Of a stretch of DNA of 64,000 bases, positions 1-10,455 are shown in pieces. The notes beneath the pieces are model-generated. The model saw only the letters and a list, made by a program, of their open reading frames with translations, searched no databases and had not been told where the DNA came from. The translations under genes and the position numbers were made by a program. Source of the DNA: Notospermus geniculatus (taxonomy: Eukaryota; Nemertea; Pilidiophora; Heteronemertea; Lineidae); the NCBI GenBank assembly GCA_002633025.1, contig NMRB01000215.1, positions 284,252-348,251 of the forward strand, written 5' to 3'. The number at the start of each line of letters is the position of its first letter. Position 1 is the stretch's first letter.

Positions 1-646
1 TTTCAGGGATGGATTCAATCTTTGTTCCACTTGGACATAGAAGCAATCCATGTCAACCAGGACGACCACTCGATCCATCTTGATCTTGTAGGCCTATCAG
101 TTATATCACCTTTTTGCCTCCTAAAATGAAGTAAGTTAGTTTGTGTGAAGGAAATGATTACGCAGACTATGCCTAGGCCTAGAACATGGATCCATGCTAA
201 CCACTCGACCACCGGGCACCGCCGGTGTAACGTTTTTCAGTGTTCCCCATCTGCGAGTGTTCCCCTGCTATTGTCTGACGGAATAAGCCGCGACTTGACA
301 AGGGGACACACAGAGTAACGTATGGATCTATCTGCCAGTGTTTCCAAAAACAATAGGGGGAACACTGACACACGGAAACACTGAAAAACTTTACACCTGG
401 CTTAGGCCTCATGGCCTAGACCTTTTGTTTGCGGTTGCTCGTCACATTCCATTGCCACGCCATGCAGCCATGTNCCACCAACCAAGGGCAAGCAAGAGCC
501 AGGCCCAATGAATGTCAATGATAGGCAGGACTATGGGATGGAATCTTCAACTTGAAAGATTAAAGCCCCTCTGCTCTGGGGATGGATGGAAAGGGATAGC
601 TAGATTATGGACCATGCACCTCAGTTTAACTCCCTTTCTGTTTCAG
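1..646. other. Left flank / intron upstream of the first visible ATP6V1D exon
   Basis: No coding exon could be supported here. The missing first coding exon of ATP6V1D should encode about 14 residues and end in AT of a split Met codon; no such sequence followed by a GT donor was found. The stretch holds an inverted-repeat element at 224-397 and an isolated N at 474. It ends in a pyrimidine-rich tract and the acceptor at 641-646. Confidence 0.5.
224..397. mobile_element. Foldback/MITE-like element with about 23-bp terminal inverted repeats
   Basis: The left end starts GGTGTAACGTTTTTCAGTG and the right end is its near-perfect reverse complement, ending CACTGAAAAACTTTACACC. A second inner match (GTGTTCCCC against GGGGGAACAC) extends the hairpin. 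There is no internal reading frame, so this is a non-autonomous element. No clear target-site duplication was seen, so the superfamily is not assigned. Confidence 0.6.
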
Positions 647-2399
647 GGCCCTCACTTTGATGAAGGCACGTCTCAAGGGGGCACAGAAAGGTCACAGTTT
701 ACTGAAGAAAAAGGCAGATGCCCTGACCCTCCGTTTTCGATCAATATTGGCAAAGATTATTGAGGTTTGTCATACGGATATCTGGCTCATCACTCTGACC
801 ATATAAATATGATGCTACTGTCAAGGCCAAGCTACAAAACCTGTCAGAACAATGATTATTTGACTTCATTTTGAAATTCTCCCCTTTCCTCATTTGCTTT
901 TGAGTCTCTCTGACCGAAGTCTTGAACGCCCAATAGGTCACTTGAAGAATACTTTCTCTTCTCTTTCAGACGAAGCAGAAGATGGGTGATGTAATGAAAG
1001 ATGCTGCCTTCTCATTGGCTGAAGCCAAGTTCACCACTGGTGACTTTAATCATTTAGTCATACAAAATGTGAACAAAGCACAGATTAAAGTACGACAAAG
1101 GAAAGATAATGTAGCTGGTAAGCTGATCGGGTCGGTGAAAATTCCAATGTTTGGCATTGAAGTCATTTGGTCTCTGTTGACACACATTGATCAGTCTGGA
1201 GAAGTACAAATCTGGGCTGTAACTGCACCTCATGGATCTCATGTTTCTTACTGGATTATGGGTCTTTTCCATGGTTATGTTGAAGGTTGACACTGAGCAT
1301 TAAATGTAGATTCCATCTTATCCCATAGCTTGTTCATTTCAGGTGTCCAACTGCCAATTTTTGAGCATTACACTGATGGAAGTGACTGTAAGTACGGTAA
1401 TCAAATTATCAGCTGAATTTGCTCTGAATTCAATCTTTGAGTGTATTCTTGTCCCACCAGATCAAACTTGCTGACAAGACCTCTATCCTCATCTATGGCC
1501 GACTGTAATTGATACATTTGTGGACCTCCCTGTGACAGCTGTTCTGAACACTAAAACAGTGTCCTTCATGAATCTCCTTGGCATTTCAGGTTATGAATTA
1601 ACTGGTTTATCACGAGGTGGACAGCAAATTGATAAACTGAAGAAGAACTACAGCAAAGCAGTGGAGCTTTTAGTTGAATTGGCGTCACTGCAGACATCAT
1701 TTATCACTCTAGATGAAGTCATCAAGTTAACCAATAGGAGAGTCAATGCCATTGAATATGGTATGTATCAGTATGGTTCTGAGACAGATGCATTTTCAAT
1801 GGTTCAGGCTCACTTGTGGCTGATGGGGGACAAAATCATTCCGATGGGAGGAGTGGGGCAGTGAAGTAGGCATGTAGTGGGAGTAGTGTCCATAGAATCC
1901 CTTCTCAACATGCTGGGTCCTGTATGCATGCTGGGTCCAGTATCTGCACTTTGATCTTCGGAACGTCTCAATCATCCAAGGATGAGCGACCTCTGTTTTA
2001 CACCTACTGTCTTCTATTACAGTTATCATTCCAAGAATAGAGAGAACCTTAGAGTATATCACATCTGAGTTGGATGAAAGAGAAAGAGAAGAATTCTATA
2101 GGTATGTCTCTTGTGAGTGAAAATGGAGCTCGTGCGAGTCGAGTTAGGTTTTTGCTCTGAAAGTTATGATGAAGAGGGACAATTGTCCACAGAAGTCTTG
2201 AATGAGAAACTTTGATATTCCTTTTCATTGTTTGTGTGTTGTTTGTTGTAGGCTAAAGAAGATTCAAGAAAAGAAAAAGATTATAAAACAAAAGGCAGAA
2301 AAAAAACGTCTGGAGATGAAGGCGCGTGGAGTTGATCCAGATGAGGTTGCTAACCTGATCGATGATGATCGCGATGAAGATCTTCTCTTTACAAACTGA
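647..2399 (+). CDS. ATP6V1D: V-type proton ATPase subunit D, six exons, 5' partial
   Basis: This is the central-stalk (rotor) subunit D of the V1 sector of the vacuolar H+-ATPase, which couples ATP hydrolysis to proton pumping across endomembranes. Exons read as 647-764, 970-1117, 1343-1387, 1590-1760, 2023-2101 and 2252-2399. Every junction has GT..AG ends and the phases fit exactly. The joined product is about 236 residues. It carries family hallmarks: [20 protein letters not shown] near the start, [68 protein letters not shown] and [15 protein letters not shown], ending DEDLLFTN before a TGA at 2397-2399. The usual family length is about 247 residues, so only about 14 N-terminal residues are missing and lie left of the window. 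The first visible exon starts with the G of a split ATG (..M-A-L-T-L-M..), matching the RMAQTMM region of the family. Introns are about 200-265 bp. Nothing suggests inactivation. Confidence 0.96.
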
Positions 2400-2528
2400 C
2401 AAAGTGGGTGATGACATAATCACAGAGGGAGAGACGTAAATATAGGAAGGACTTAGACCTTTCCTTCATTGTGCTATATCTATAGATATCTTATGTATAT
2501 ACTGTGTAAAGTAGAAGAGGCGAGACGT

Positions 2529-2677
2529 CCTCCAGATGAGAGTTTTCTGTGCGAGTTGGCTGTCAGTGGGCAATTCACCATTGTTGATTTCCTTATGGCT
2601 ACACCTTGACCAGTGACAAAAGGTTACCCCAAGTTCACAATTGCCAAAATTCAGTCAACTCTCACGTGGAGGAGCAG
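2529..2677. mobile_element. Family B hairpin MITE in the ATP6V1D 3' UTR
   Basis: The left arm (GAGTTTTCTGTGCGAGTTGG, then CAGTGGGCAATTC) and the right end CTCACGTGGAGGAGCAG match the ends of similar repeats at 4571, 7214, 9456, 49401, 51701 and 52773. The right inner arm is poorly preserved. It is non-coding. A duplicate lies at 3380-3527. Confidence 0.55.
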
Positions 2678-3077
2678 CTTTATGATTGTAGGACATGGCA
2701 TTCTGCAGCTAGTGGGGCTTGGCTAGTTGCATTGTCTGTCAATGGAGGTCTAACAGTGTCCCGTGGTTTGATTCGGATAATCCCGTCTAATCTAGTCAGT
2801 CTAAGTGTCATTATCCAGTGATATCTACTCTATGTATTGAGGGAAGGATAATGAACCAAACTGTCAAACTTCTCCACTTCAGATTCAGCTAATTTACTTC
2901 AGATTCATTGAGGCCCATTTCTTCATGGTGTGACATGTACTACTGTTTCCTCATTTTAGTTGGCCTCATTACCTAGAGTCTAGGTGTAGCATGACTGAGT
3001 GCTCTCCTTGATATCATTTGTTATTATGCAATCATGGCAACGTATTATATACAATGTGAATATGGTAATTATTTATC

Positions 3078-3083
3078 AATAAA
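3078..3083 (+). promoter_or_regulatory. Canonical poly(A) signal AATAAA (proximal)
   Basis: AATAAA lies about 680 bp after the ATP6V1D stop codon. It is the likely 3'-end signal. An identical copy lies at 3928-3933 in the duplicated segment, giving an alternative distal signal. Confidence 0.6.
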
Positions 3084-3379
3084 TGCTATGTACCGGTACT
3101 CAGAAAGTAGAAGATTCAAGAAAAGAAAAAGATTATAAAACAAAAGGCAGAAAAAAAACGTCTGGAGATGAAGGCGCGTGGAGTTGATCCAGATGAGGTT
3201 GCTAACCTGATCGATGATGATCGCGATGAAGATCTTCTCTTTACAAACTGACGAAGTGGGTGATGACATAATCACAGAGGGAGAGACGTAAATATAGGAA
3301 GGACTTAGACCTTTCCTTCATTGTGCTATATCTATAGATATCTTATGTATATACTGTGTAAAGTAGAAGAGGCGAGACG

Positions 3380-3527
3380 TCCTCCAGATGAGTTTTCTGT
3401 GCGAGTTGGCTGTCAGTGGGCAATTCACCATTGTTGATTTCCTTATGGCTACACCTTGACCAGTGACAAAAGGTTGCCCCGAGTTCACAATTGCCAAAAT
3501 TCAGTCAACTCTCACGTGGAGGAGCAG
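3380..3527. mobile_element. Family B hairpin MITE, duplicated copy
   Basis: This is the copy of the 2529-2677 element carried inside the 852-bp duplication, with the same end CTCACGTGGAGGAGCAG. It is not an independent insertion. Confidence 0.55.
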
Positions 3528-3927
3528 CTTTATGATTGTAGGACATGGCATTCTGCAGCTAGCGGGGCTAGGCTAGTTGTATTGTCTGTCAATGGAGGTC
3601 TAACAGTGTCCCGTGGTTTGATTCTGATAATCCCGTCTAATCTAGTCAGTCTAAGTGTCATTATCCAGTGATATCTACTCCATGTACTGAGGGAAGGATA
3701 ATGAACAAAACTGTCAAACTTCTCCACTTAAGATTCAGCTAATTTACTTCAGATTCATTGAGGCCCATTTCTTCATGGTGTGACATGTACTACTCTTTCC
3801 TCAGTTCAGTTGGCCTCATTACCTAGAGTCTGGGTGTAGCACGACTGAGTGCTCTCCTTGATATCGTTTGTTATTATGCAATCATGGCAACGTATTATAT
3901 ACAATGTGAATATGGTAATTATTTATC

Positions 3928-3933
3928 AATAAA
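3928..3933 (+). promoter_or_regulatory. Canonical poly(A) signal AATAAA (distal, duplicated)
   Basis: Second copy of the AATAAA, in identical context to 3078-3083. It could serve as a distal polyadenylation signal if the duplication is real. Confidence 0.45.
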
Positions 3934-3957
3934 TGCTATGTACCGGTACTCAGAAAG

Positions 3958-5392
3958 TTGTCATCATTTCCAACGTGATTCTGGTCAGCTGTGAGTGATC
4001 ATTTGCCCTTCTGGCAGGGGGATTTTGAATGCCTGTATACTGAAGAAGGGCTGCAACATCGAGATCGTCTTTTGAGGAGGGAACTTCATCAGAACCGGCA
4101 CATGTGCATCAGCTGGTCAGCAAAGAGATCAGTGTTCAGTTTGTCATCAGCCATTGCCACATACGCAGATTTCTGGAAAGGGACAAGAAATTTCTGGAAA
4201 GGGACAAGAAATACGATGAACTAAAGTCTGTTCACCCTGATCTATCATAGCGAATCCTGCAGTGCAGCAAAACGAAGGGAAAAAAAGACAAACGACTTTC
4301 TCATTTGCAACATTTCAGTGCATTTGTAGAAAATGCTTACATAAAGTTTGAACCATACATTTACAATGTAGAACAGCTGACAAATACGACTGACAAAAAG
4401 CAGAACAACTAATATATGATTATTTACATGTTAAGTCATCTCTGCTGCAGCAACATTTAGTGATGTATTTCCTAACAAGTCAGTTAATCGCAAAAATATC
4501 AGGTGATAAACAAATATCGTGTATACATCATCTTTGCCTGGTTGGTCAGAACTGTGTCTTCCCCAAACTAAAGGCACTGCTCCATGTGAGGACAACTCAT
4601 CCATAGAATATTGTGTCAGTGTCGGCCGTAAACTGCCCATCACTGAGACCCGACTTGCACAAGAAACATCTCACGTGGAGGAGCGCCTTTAGTGCTGGTC
4701 CTAAATTGGCATCGTTTCCTCCAGAGAAGAGGACCCAGACTGCTCTGATTAACCAGGCCGCATGACAAGTAAAAGTTAAGACCATCATGTCGACAAAGAC
4801 AATCTTGTGGGAGTCGAGCCGTCAAAACAGTCATACTGAGTGCCAAGACCTAAGGAAGGCAACCACCATCAGGACCTGTGTGGCTCAATATGTCCCTTCT
4901 CTACTGGAACACAGCAGGCTCCAAGCAGAGACTTCTTCAGATCTTAGAGGAATTCCTCCAAGTTCAGATGTAGGCCTACCCACAGTCAGAGGGCCCTGAC
5001 AGATGCTGCCATCTAGCAGTAGGGTCTACGGAGATGCGAATCAGGAATGCTTGACGATACTCAGCTCAGCCTAACAGAAAGACAACTTCAGCTAATGGAT
5101 GGTGAGAGAACGCATTACTGATTCAGACATTGTTTTTGCTGGCTGATAACCCAGAAAAGCCTTGTACACCCCGTCTGGTCTAGTCATTGAAAATGGCAGT
5201 AGGCCCGACTCAAAGTTTCCGAAATTGGTGTATTTTCAATCCATGGCGCTGAACAAGAACATGAATGATACAATAGTTTCTTTATACAACAATGGTGTGC
5301 GCTATTTACATGAGAGCTAAGGACAGCTCCCCCTGGTGGAAATATAAAATGATAGTGTAACATCTCTTGAATGGACAAATTGGATTCCTAGA
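3958..5392. other. Intergenic, no gene recognised
   Basis: Short reading frames exist but none resembles a known protein or has paired splice sites. One family B element lies at 4571-4692. A 19-bp direct repeat (TTTCTGGAAAGGGACAAGAA) sits near 4170-4210. Confidence 0.5.
4571..4692. mobile_element. Family B hairpin MITE
   Basis: The left end reads CTAAAGGCACTGCTCCATGT and the right end is the reverse complement of CTAAAGGCGCTCCTCCACGT. The inner part contains GTAAACTGCCCATC, the family's GGGCAA-type arm. This copy shows the family's full terminal inverted repeat. Confidence 0.65.
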
Positions 5393-6446
5393 CACTAGGT
5401 GTGACACACTTGGTTGAGAAAAGTGCATGGAGGCTTGGACTGGCTTCACCTCTTCTTCAATCTTGGCCTGAAAAGAGAAAAAAGGGCAAATTCAATAAGA
5501 AAAGCGGCTTAGCCACGGAAATCTCAAGAAAGAAGTTGTTTGTGTTGCCAAAACGGTAAATTCAATAAGAAAAGCCACGGAAATCACAAGAAAGAAGTTG
5601 TTTGTGTCGCCACTTCAGTCTGGAGGTCATAATGCGCAATCCCTTAAGTCCAATTTGACGGTGATTTACGACAATTATAGCAACACCTGACGATCTATAA
5701 AAAGACTGAAGATCACCACCACATCAGAGACATTGTTGAAGCACCAGAAGATGAAAGGGCACGGCTTGTCTTTCAACAAGAACAGGTGAATTAGCACCAT
5801 TACTTTGTGTGCTACAACAAACATCAGCAAGATAATGAACTGGGGTGGGGACATTGTCATTTTCCCAGTGAAGGTAAAGCTATAATCGACACGTGGATAT
5901 TTTTGAAGGAGCGTTTATTGTCCCAGTGCAATTTGATGGGCAAATTTTGAATGTGAAATGTCAAAGTTCAGACATATTGGGAGGAAACAAAAACATAAGA
6001 CAAGTTGGTGATGTGAGCAGTCGGTCGACTCAAAAATGTCAAGTCCGTCTTGTCTCCAGAGGATGAGATGTAGGTTTTGCTGTCTCGCTGCGAACTTGCA
6101 AACAATGACGCATTCAGATATGAGAAATTGAAATTAGCCATATAAAGATAGGCCTACCATGTTGTGTGACAAGTAGGCGTCATAAGAGCAACATCTCGCC
6201 ACATATTGTCTGATATCTCATAAATACTTGATAAAACCATTGGATTGAATGATGCACAGAGCAACAAGGGTCTGTCTTATCGACTCCGACAGTTTCTGTC
6301 AATGACGACGCCAATGACAGCTCAACAAATGACAAAAATTTAGCAGGTAGGTCTTAGTGATTGGAATGAAACATTGGGATGAACCCTTTTTTTACGTTTG
6401 AAGATGGGGACTTGGCTGCACCTTAGTGCTGGCGATTGATGCCTTA

Positions 6447-6588
6447 AGCAAGGCTCATTGGCACACGGATCCGGTCCGTTTCCAGTCCGTTTGCCCCGAG
6501 TTTTCCGGATACGACAACGCTGAAGTCCATTTGATAGATTTTTTACGGACCTGAACCGGACCAATTCCGTGTGCCAATGAACCTTGCT
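6447..6588. mobile_element. PIF/Harbinger-type MITE with TTA target duplication
   Basis: The 142-bp element is bounded by AGCAAGGCTCATTGGCACAC and its near-perfect reverse complement GTGTGCCAATGAACCTTGCT. TTA flanks both sides (6444-6446, 6589-6591). The paired copy near 8850 has the empty site with a single TTA (GCCTTATGCG). A 3-bp TTA/TAA duplication is typical of PIF/Harbinger. The superfamily is inferred from this alone. Confidence 0.85.
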
Positions 6589-7213
6589 TTATGCGAGGGT
6601 CCGTGGGTTCGAATCAGGTAGGAAGCCATGTCTTTCACCTTAATAGAAACCTGTTATTATTTCATGCTCTTTTCACACAACAGGATCTGCATGTAGCAGA
6701 AGGCCAAGTTGATTTCATGCTTTTCTGATGCTACATTTACATCCCACCACACAGCTTGGCAATAAACATCACAGTGAGATTATCGAAGCTTTTTGGGAAT
6801 GAAGGTCGTTGTTGTTGTGGGATGTGCTTTTCTCTCAAGGTTGGAGTTTGTGACTTTGTCAGGGAAAGCTGGACTTGTCACATCGTCCATGGGAATCGTG
6901 AATAATGTTCCCTGGTTGTCAATGAAGTCAGAAGTTTTAGTTCCTCTCATATCCACCAGGAAGTGCTGAGATCAGACATTACAATACGGTGAAGAAGCAC
7001 AATGAAGGAACATTGCAGAAGCATTTTTACACCAACAAATTTGATACAGACCACTTTTAGTCTCACTCAACTGAATAATACCAAACTGAATCATCAACTC
7101 TGCAACATAATAAGGAATAAAACATTGGCTTGGGGTAAAGTAAGTTGACTAGAAAACAAAAAGATAGGCCCTACCATATTATGAAAGATGAACTAAAAGG
7201 GGAAGACAGATAG

Positions 7214-7400
7214 CACTAATGGCGCTGCTCCACGTGAGAGTTTTCGCCTGTGAGTTGGCTCTCAATGGGCAATTCACAATTGTTGGTTTCCTTACGACTT
7301 TCGCCAAGACTATGACACGAACGACTGCCCAGTTTTGTGTGGTTGAGTTGCCCATAGAGAGCCTACTGCGAGAAAACTTGCGTGAAGGAATGCCTTTATC
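7214..7400. mobile_element. Family B hairpin MITE, long-arm copy
   Basis: The left arm (GCTGCTCCACGTGAGAGTTT, then GAGTTGGCTCTCAATGGGCA) is matched in inverse by the right arm (GTTGCCCATAGAGAGCC, GAGAAAACTTGCGTG). This is the most complete inverted repeat of the family here, able to form a hairpin stem of about 60 bp. The corresponding copy is at 9456-9640. Confidence 0.75.
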
Positions 7401-8813
7401 AAATTCAGTCAGCACTAAAGGTTAATAAAAGGTGATGTCTGCAGAACATGGAGAAATCATCATGATCACTTTGAAAGACAAACATTGAAATTGACAAGGC
7501 TGTCTTCTTCAGCTAAACTTTCCAGGATATTTTCAGTCCCAGCAATTAATTTGTCTGCACGCAGCGAAGGAAATAAAACTTGATTGATCAAATGCTTTGC
7601 CAGAAGAACATCAAGTTACAATTTGCAACCACTCAAATCCCAGGCACCCAAATCAAATCTGAACACAAAACTACCACAAACCTGTGGAATGCTGCAGCAA
7701 ATTTGAATAAATCAATCAAAACAGCATCAAATAACTTGCAAATGCTGTAATGTTCGCCTCTCAATGACGAAAAAAACCCTCTTAACCGATCAAGNCTAGG
7801 TGTGACACACTTGGTTGAGAAAAGTGCATGGAGGCTTGGACTGGCTTCACCTCTTCTTCAATCTTGGCCTGAAAAGAGAAAAAAGGGTAAATTCAATAAG
7901 AAAAGCCACGGAAATCTCATCAAGAAAGAAGTTGTTTGTGTCGCCACTTCAGTCTGGAGGTCATAATGCGCAATCCCTTAAGTCCAATTTGACGGTGATT
8001 TACGACAATTATACCAACACCTGACGATGTATCAAAAGACTGAAGATCACCACCACATCAGAGACATTGTTGAAGCACCAGAAGATGAAAGGGCACGGGT
8101 TGTTTTTCAACAACAACAGGTGAATTAGCACCATTACTTTGTGTGCTACAACAAACATCAGCAAGATAATGAACTGGGGTGGGGACATTGTCATTTTCCC
8201 AGTGAAGGGAAAGCTATAATCGACACGTGGATATTTTTGAAGGAGCGTTTATTGTCCCAGTGCAATTTGATGGGCAAATTTTGAATGTGAAATGTCAAGG
8301 TTCAGACATATTGGGAGGAAACAAAAACATAAGACATGTTGGTGATGTGAGCAGTCGGTCGACTCAAAAATGTCATGTCTGTCTTGTCTCCAGAGGATGA
8401 GATGGTGATGTGAGCAGTCGGTCGACTCAAAAATGTCAAGTCTGTCTTGTCTCCAGAGGATGAGATGTATGGTAAGTTTTTGCTGTTGAGCGAACTTCCA
8501 AACGCATTCAGATGTTAGAAATTGAAATTAGCCATAAAGATATAATAAATGCTGTGTTACAAGTTGGCGTCATAGTAACAGCAACATCTCTCCACATATT
8601 GTGTACATCTCTCCACATATTGTCTGATATCTCATAAATACTTGATAAAACCATCTGATTGAATGATGCACAGAGCAGCAAGGGTCCTGTCTTATCGACT
8701 CCGACAGTTTCTGTCAATGACGACGCCAATGGCAGCTCAACAAAAATTTTGCCGGTAGGTCTTAGTGATTGGAATGAAACATTGGGATGAACCCTTTTTT
8801 TACGTTTGAAGAT

Positions 8814-8884
8814 GGGGACTTGGCTGCCCCTTAGTGCTGGCGATTGATGCCTTATGCGAGGGTCCGTGGGTTCGAGTCCGGTAG
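8814..8884 (+). repeat. tRNA-like sequence (SINE head or tRNA relic)
   Basis: TTAGTGCTGGCGATTGATGC followed by GTGGGTTCGAGTCCGGTAG resembles A-box and B-box (GGTTCGA) promoter elements of RNA polymerase III. There is no paired acceptor stem, so it is not a functional tRNA. The copy at about 6410-6612 is interrupted by the MITE at 6447. Confidence 0.45.
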
Positions 8885-9455
8885 TTAATAGAAACCTGTT
8901 ATTATTTCATGCTCTTTTCACACAACAGGATCTGCACGCAGCAGAAGGCCAAGTTGATTTCATGCTTTTCTGATGCTACATTTACATCCCACCACACAGC
9001 TTGGCAATAAACATCTCTGAGAATAGAGATTATCGAAGCTTTTGGGGAATGAAGGTCGTTGTTGTTGTGGGATGTGCTTTTCTCTCAAGGTCGGAGGGTG
9101 TGACTTTGTCAGGGAAAGCTGGACTTGTCACATCATCCATGGGAATTGTGAATAATGTTCCCTGGTTGTCAATGAAGTCAGAAGTTTTAGTTTCCCTCAT
9201 ATCCACCAGGAAGTGCTGAGATCAGACATTACAATACGGTGAAGAAGCACAAAGAAGGAACATTGCAGAAGCATTTTTACACCAACAAATTTGATACAGA
9301 CCACTTTTAGTCTCACTCAACTGAATAATACCAAACTGAATCATCAACTCTGCAACATAATAAGAAATAAAACATTGGCTTGGGGTAAAGTAAGTTGACT
9401 ACAAAACAAAATACGATCTATCAAGGATGAACTAAAAGGGAAGAGAGATAGCAAC

Positions 9456-9640
9456 ACCAAAGCCGCTGCTCCACGTGAGAGTTTTGCCATGCCTATTGGC
9501 TCTCTATGGGCAACTCAACCATTGTTGGTTTCCTTACGACTTGCGCCGAGACCAATGACACAAAACGTCTGCCCTAAGGGTAGTTCAGATGCCTATAGAG
9601 AGCCAGTTCCTGTGAGAAAACTCGCGTGGAGGAGCATCTT
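9456..9640. mobile_element. Family B hairpin MITE (copy 2 of the 2.4-kb segment)
   Basis: It has GCTGCTCCACGTGAGAGTTT at the left and GAGAAAACTCGCGTGGAGGA at the right, with inner arms around CTCTATGGGCAACTC. It occupies the site equivalent to 7214-7400 but differs more from it than the flanks do. Confidence 0.75.
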
Positions 9641-10246
9641 CAGCAAATTCAGTCAGCACTGCGGGTTACAGCAAACACTTTCCAGAATCATGAAGAAATC
9701 ATAATGATCACTTTGAAAGACACAACATTTCAAGTTTACTGGTGCGAATGTGCTGAAATTGACAATGCTGCCTTCAATTTCAGCAAAACTTCCAGGATAT
9801 TTTCAGTCCCAGCAATTAATTTGTCTGCACGCAGCGGAGGAAATAAAACTTGATTGATCAAATGCTTTGCCACAAGAACATCAAGTTACAATTTGCAACC
9901 ACTCAAATCCCAGGCACCAAGATTAAATCTGAACACAAAACTACCACAAAACTGTCGAATGCTGCAGCAAATTTGAATAAATCAATCAAAAACAGCATCA
10001 AATAACTTGCAAATGCTGTAATGTTCGCCTCTCAATGACGAAAAAACCCTCTTAACCGATCAAGAATGAATGAACGATGGGGAATATTCAGAATTTTAGC
10101 AGCACGCCTGCCGTTCCGTGCAAAAATTATCACTAGTTGCATTCAAGCACAGGGAGAATTCTTCTCTTGTTGAACGCTGTCGATTCCAACAGAGGAATGC
10201 CGTCCGTGTTGAACAAATCTTTGTTTTCATCACTGGAGTGGCTGAG

Positions 10247-10455
10247 GAGCCCCGTTAGCCTAGTGGTTATCATTACTTAGCAAGCAGCAGGTCCCGGGTT
10301 CGAATCCCGGGCTATACGCGATTAATCATCCTTGGCTATTCAGTCCATTGCATGGGACATAAGCTGTGGTGTCTTGTATCTTGTGCTTTGTGAGGGCAAG
10401 TAAAAGACCTCATCCAAGAGAGGAACATGAATAGCTTGAGACGGCCTCTTCCATG
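10247..10455 (+). mobile_element. tRNA-derived SINE, 5' part (interrupted by the satellite)
   Basis: The head carries A box TAGCCTAGTGG and B box GGTTCGAATCC. The T-arm is perfectly paired (CCGGG..CCCGG). The acceptor stem does not pair, so this is a SINE head rather than a tRNA. The body (CAAGTAAAAGACC..CATCCAAGAGAGGAA..GGCCTCTTCC) matches SINE copies at 42302-42450, 53444-53720 and 57983-58261. The SINE's 3' part resumes at 17011 after the array. Confidence 0.85.

Larger units (their letters stand above)
2400..3107 (+). other. 3' UTR of ATP6V1D with a poly(A) signal
   Basis: The stretch follows the TGA of ATP6V1D. A hairpin repeat (family B, 2529-2677) lies in the presumed UTR, and a canonical AATAAA occurs at 3078-3083. 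The whole stretch is repeated at 3252-3957. The UTR call is inferred from position; no transcript evidence is available. Confidence 0.6.
3111..3957 (+). pseudogene. Tandem duplicate of the ATP6V1D terminal exon and 3' UTR
   Basis: This repeats 2259-3107 at an offset of about 852 bp with only scattered differences. The terminal exon's coding part is intact from KIQEKKK to DEDLLFTN and the TGA at 3249-3251. The copy lacks the first bases of the exon (GCTAA) and the original pyrimidine-rich acceptor. The nearest AG gives the wrong phase, so it is probably not a usable alternative last exon. The second AATAAA is at 3928-3933. The breakpoint shows short homology (AAAG) between the exon start and the UTR end. 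Unlike the other duplications in the window, no N marks the junction. Confidence 0.85.
5393..7794. repeat. 2.4-kb tandem segment, copy 1
   Basis: It begins CTAGGTGTGACACACTTGG and ends TTAACCGATCAAG immediately before the N at 7795. Copy 2 follows at 7796-10066. The copies are nearly identical over long stretches. Copy 1 alone has a 142-bp insertion at 6447-6588 and a local duplication of about 65 bp near 5485-5610. No protein-coding gene is recognised in either copy. Confidence 0.9.
7796..10066. repeat. 2.4-kb tandem segment, copy 2
   Basis: This repeats 5393-7794 starting right after the N at 7795. It lacks the 142-bp TTA-flanked MITE but has its own 67-bp local duplication (8335-8466) and a short one near 8583-8620. 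Unit ends match: both copies finish at TTAACCGATCAAG. No gene is recognised. Confidence 0.9.

Noticed and set aside
10247-10318. Functional tRNA gene
   Set aside because: A and B boxes and the T-arm are good, but the acceptor stem does not pair and the sequence continues into a SINE body.
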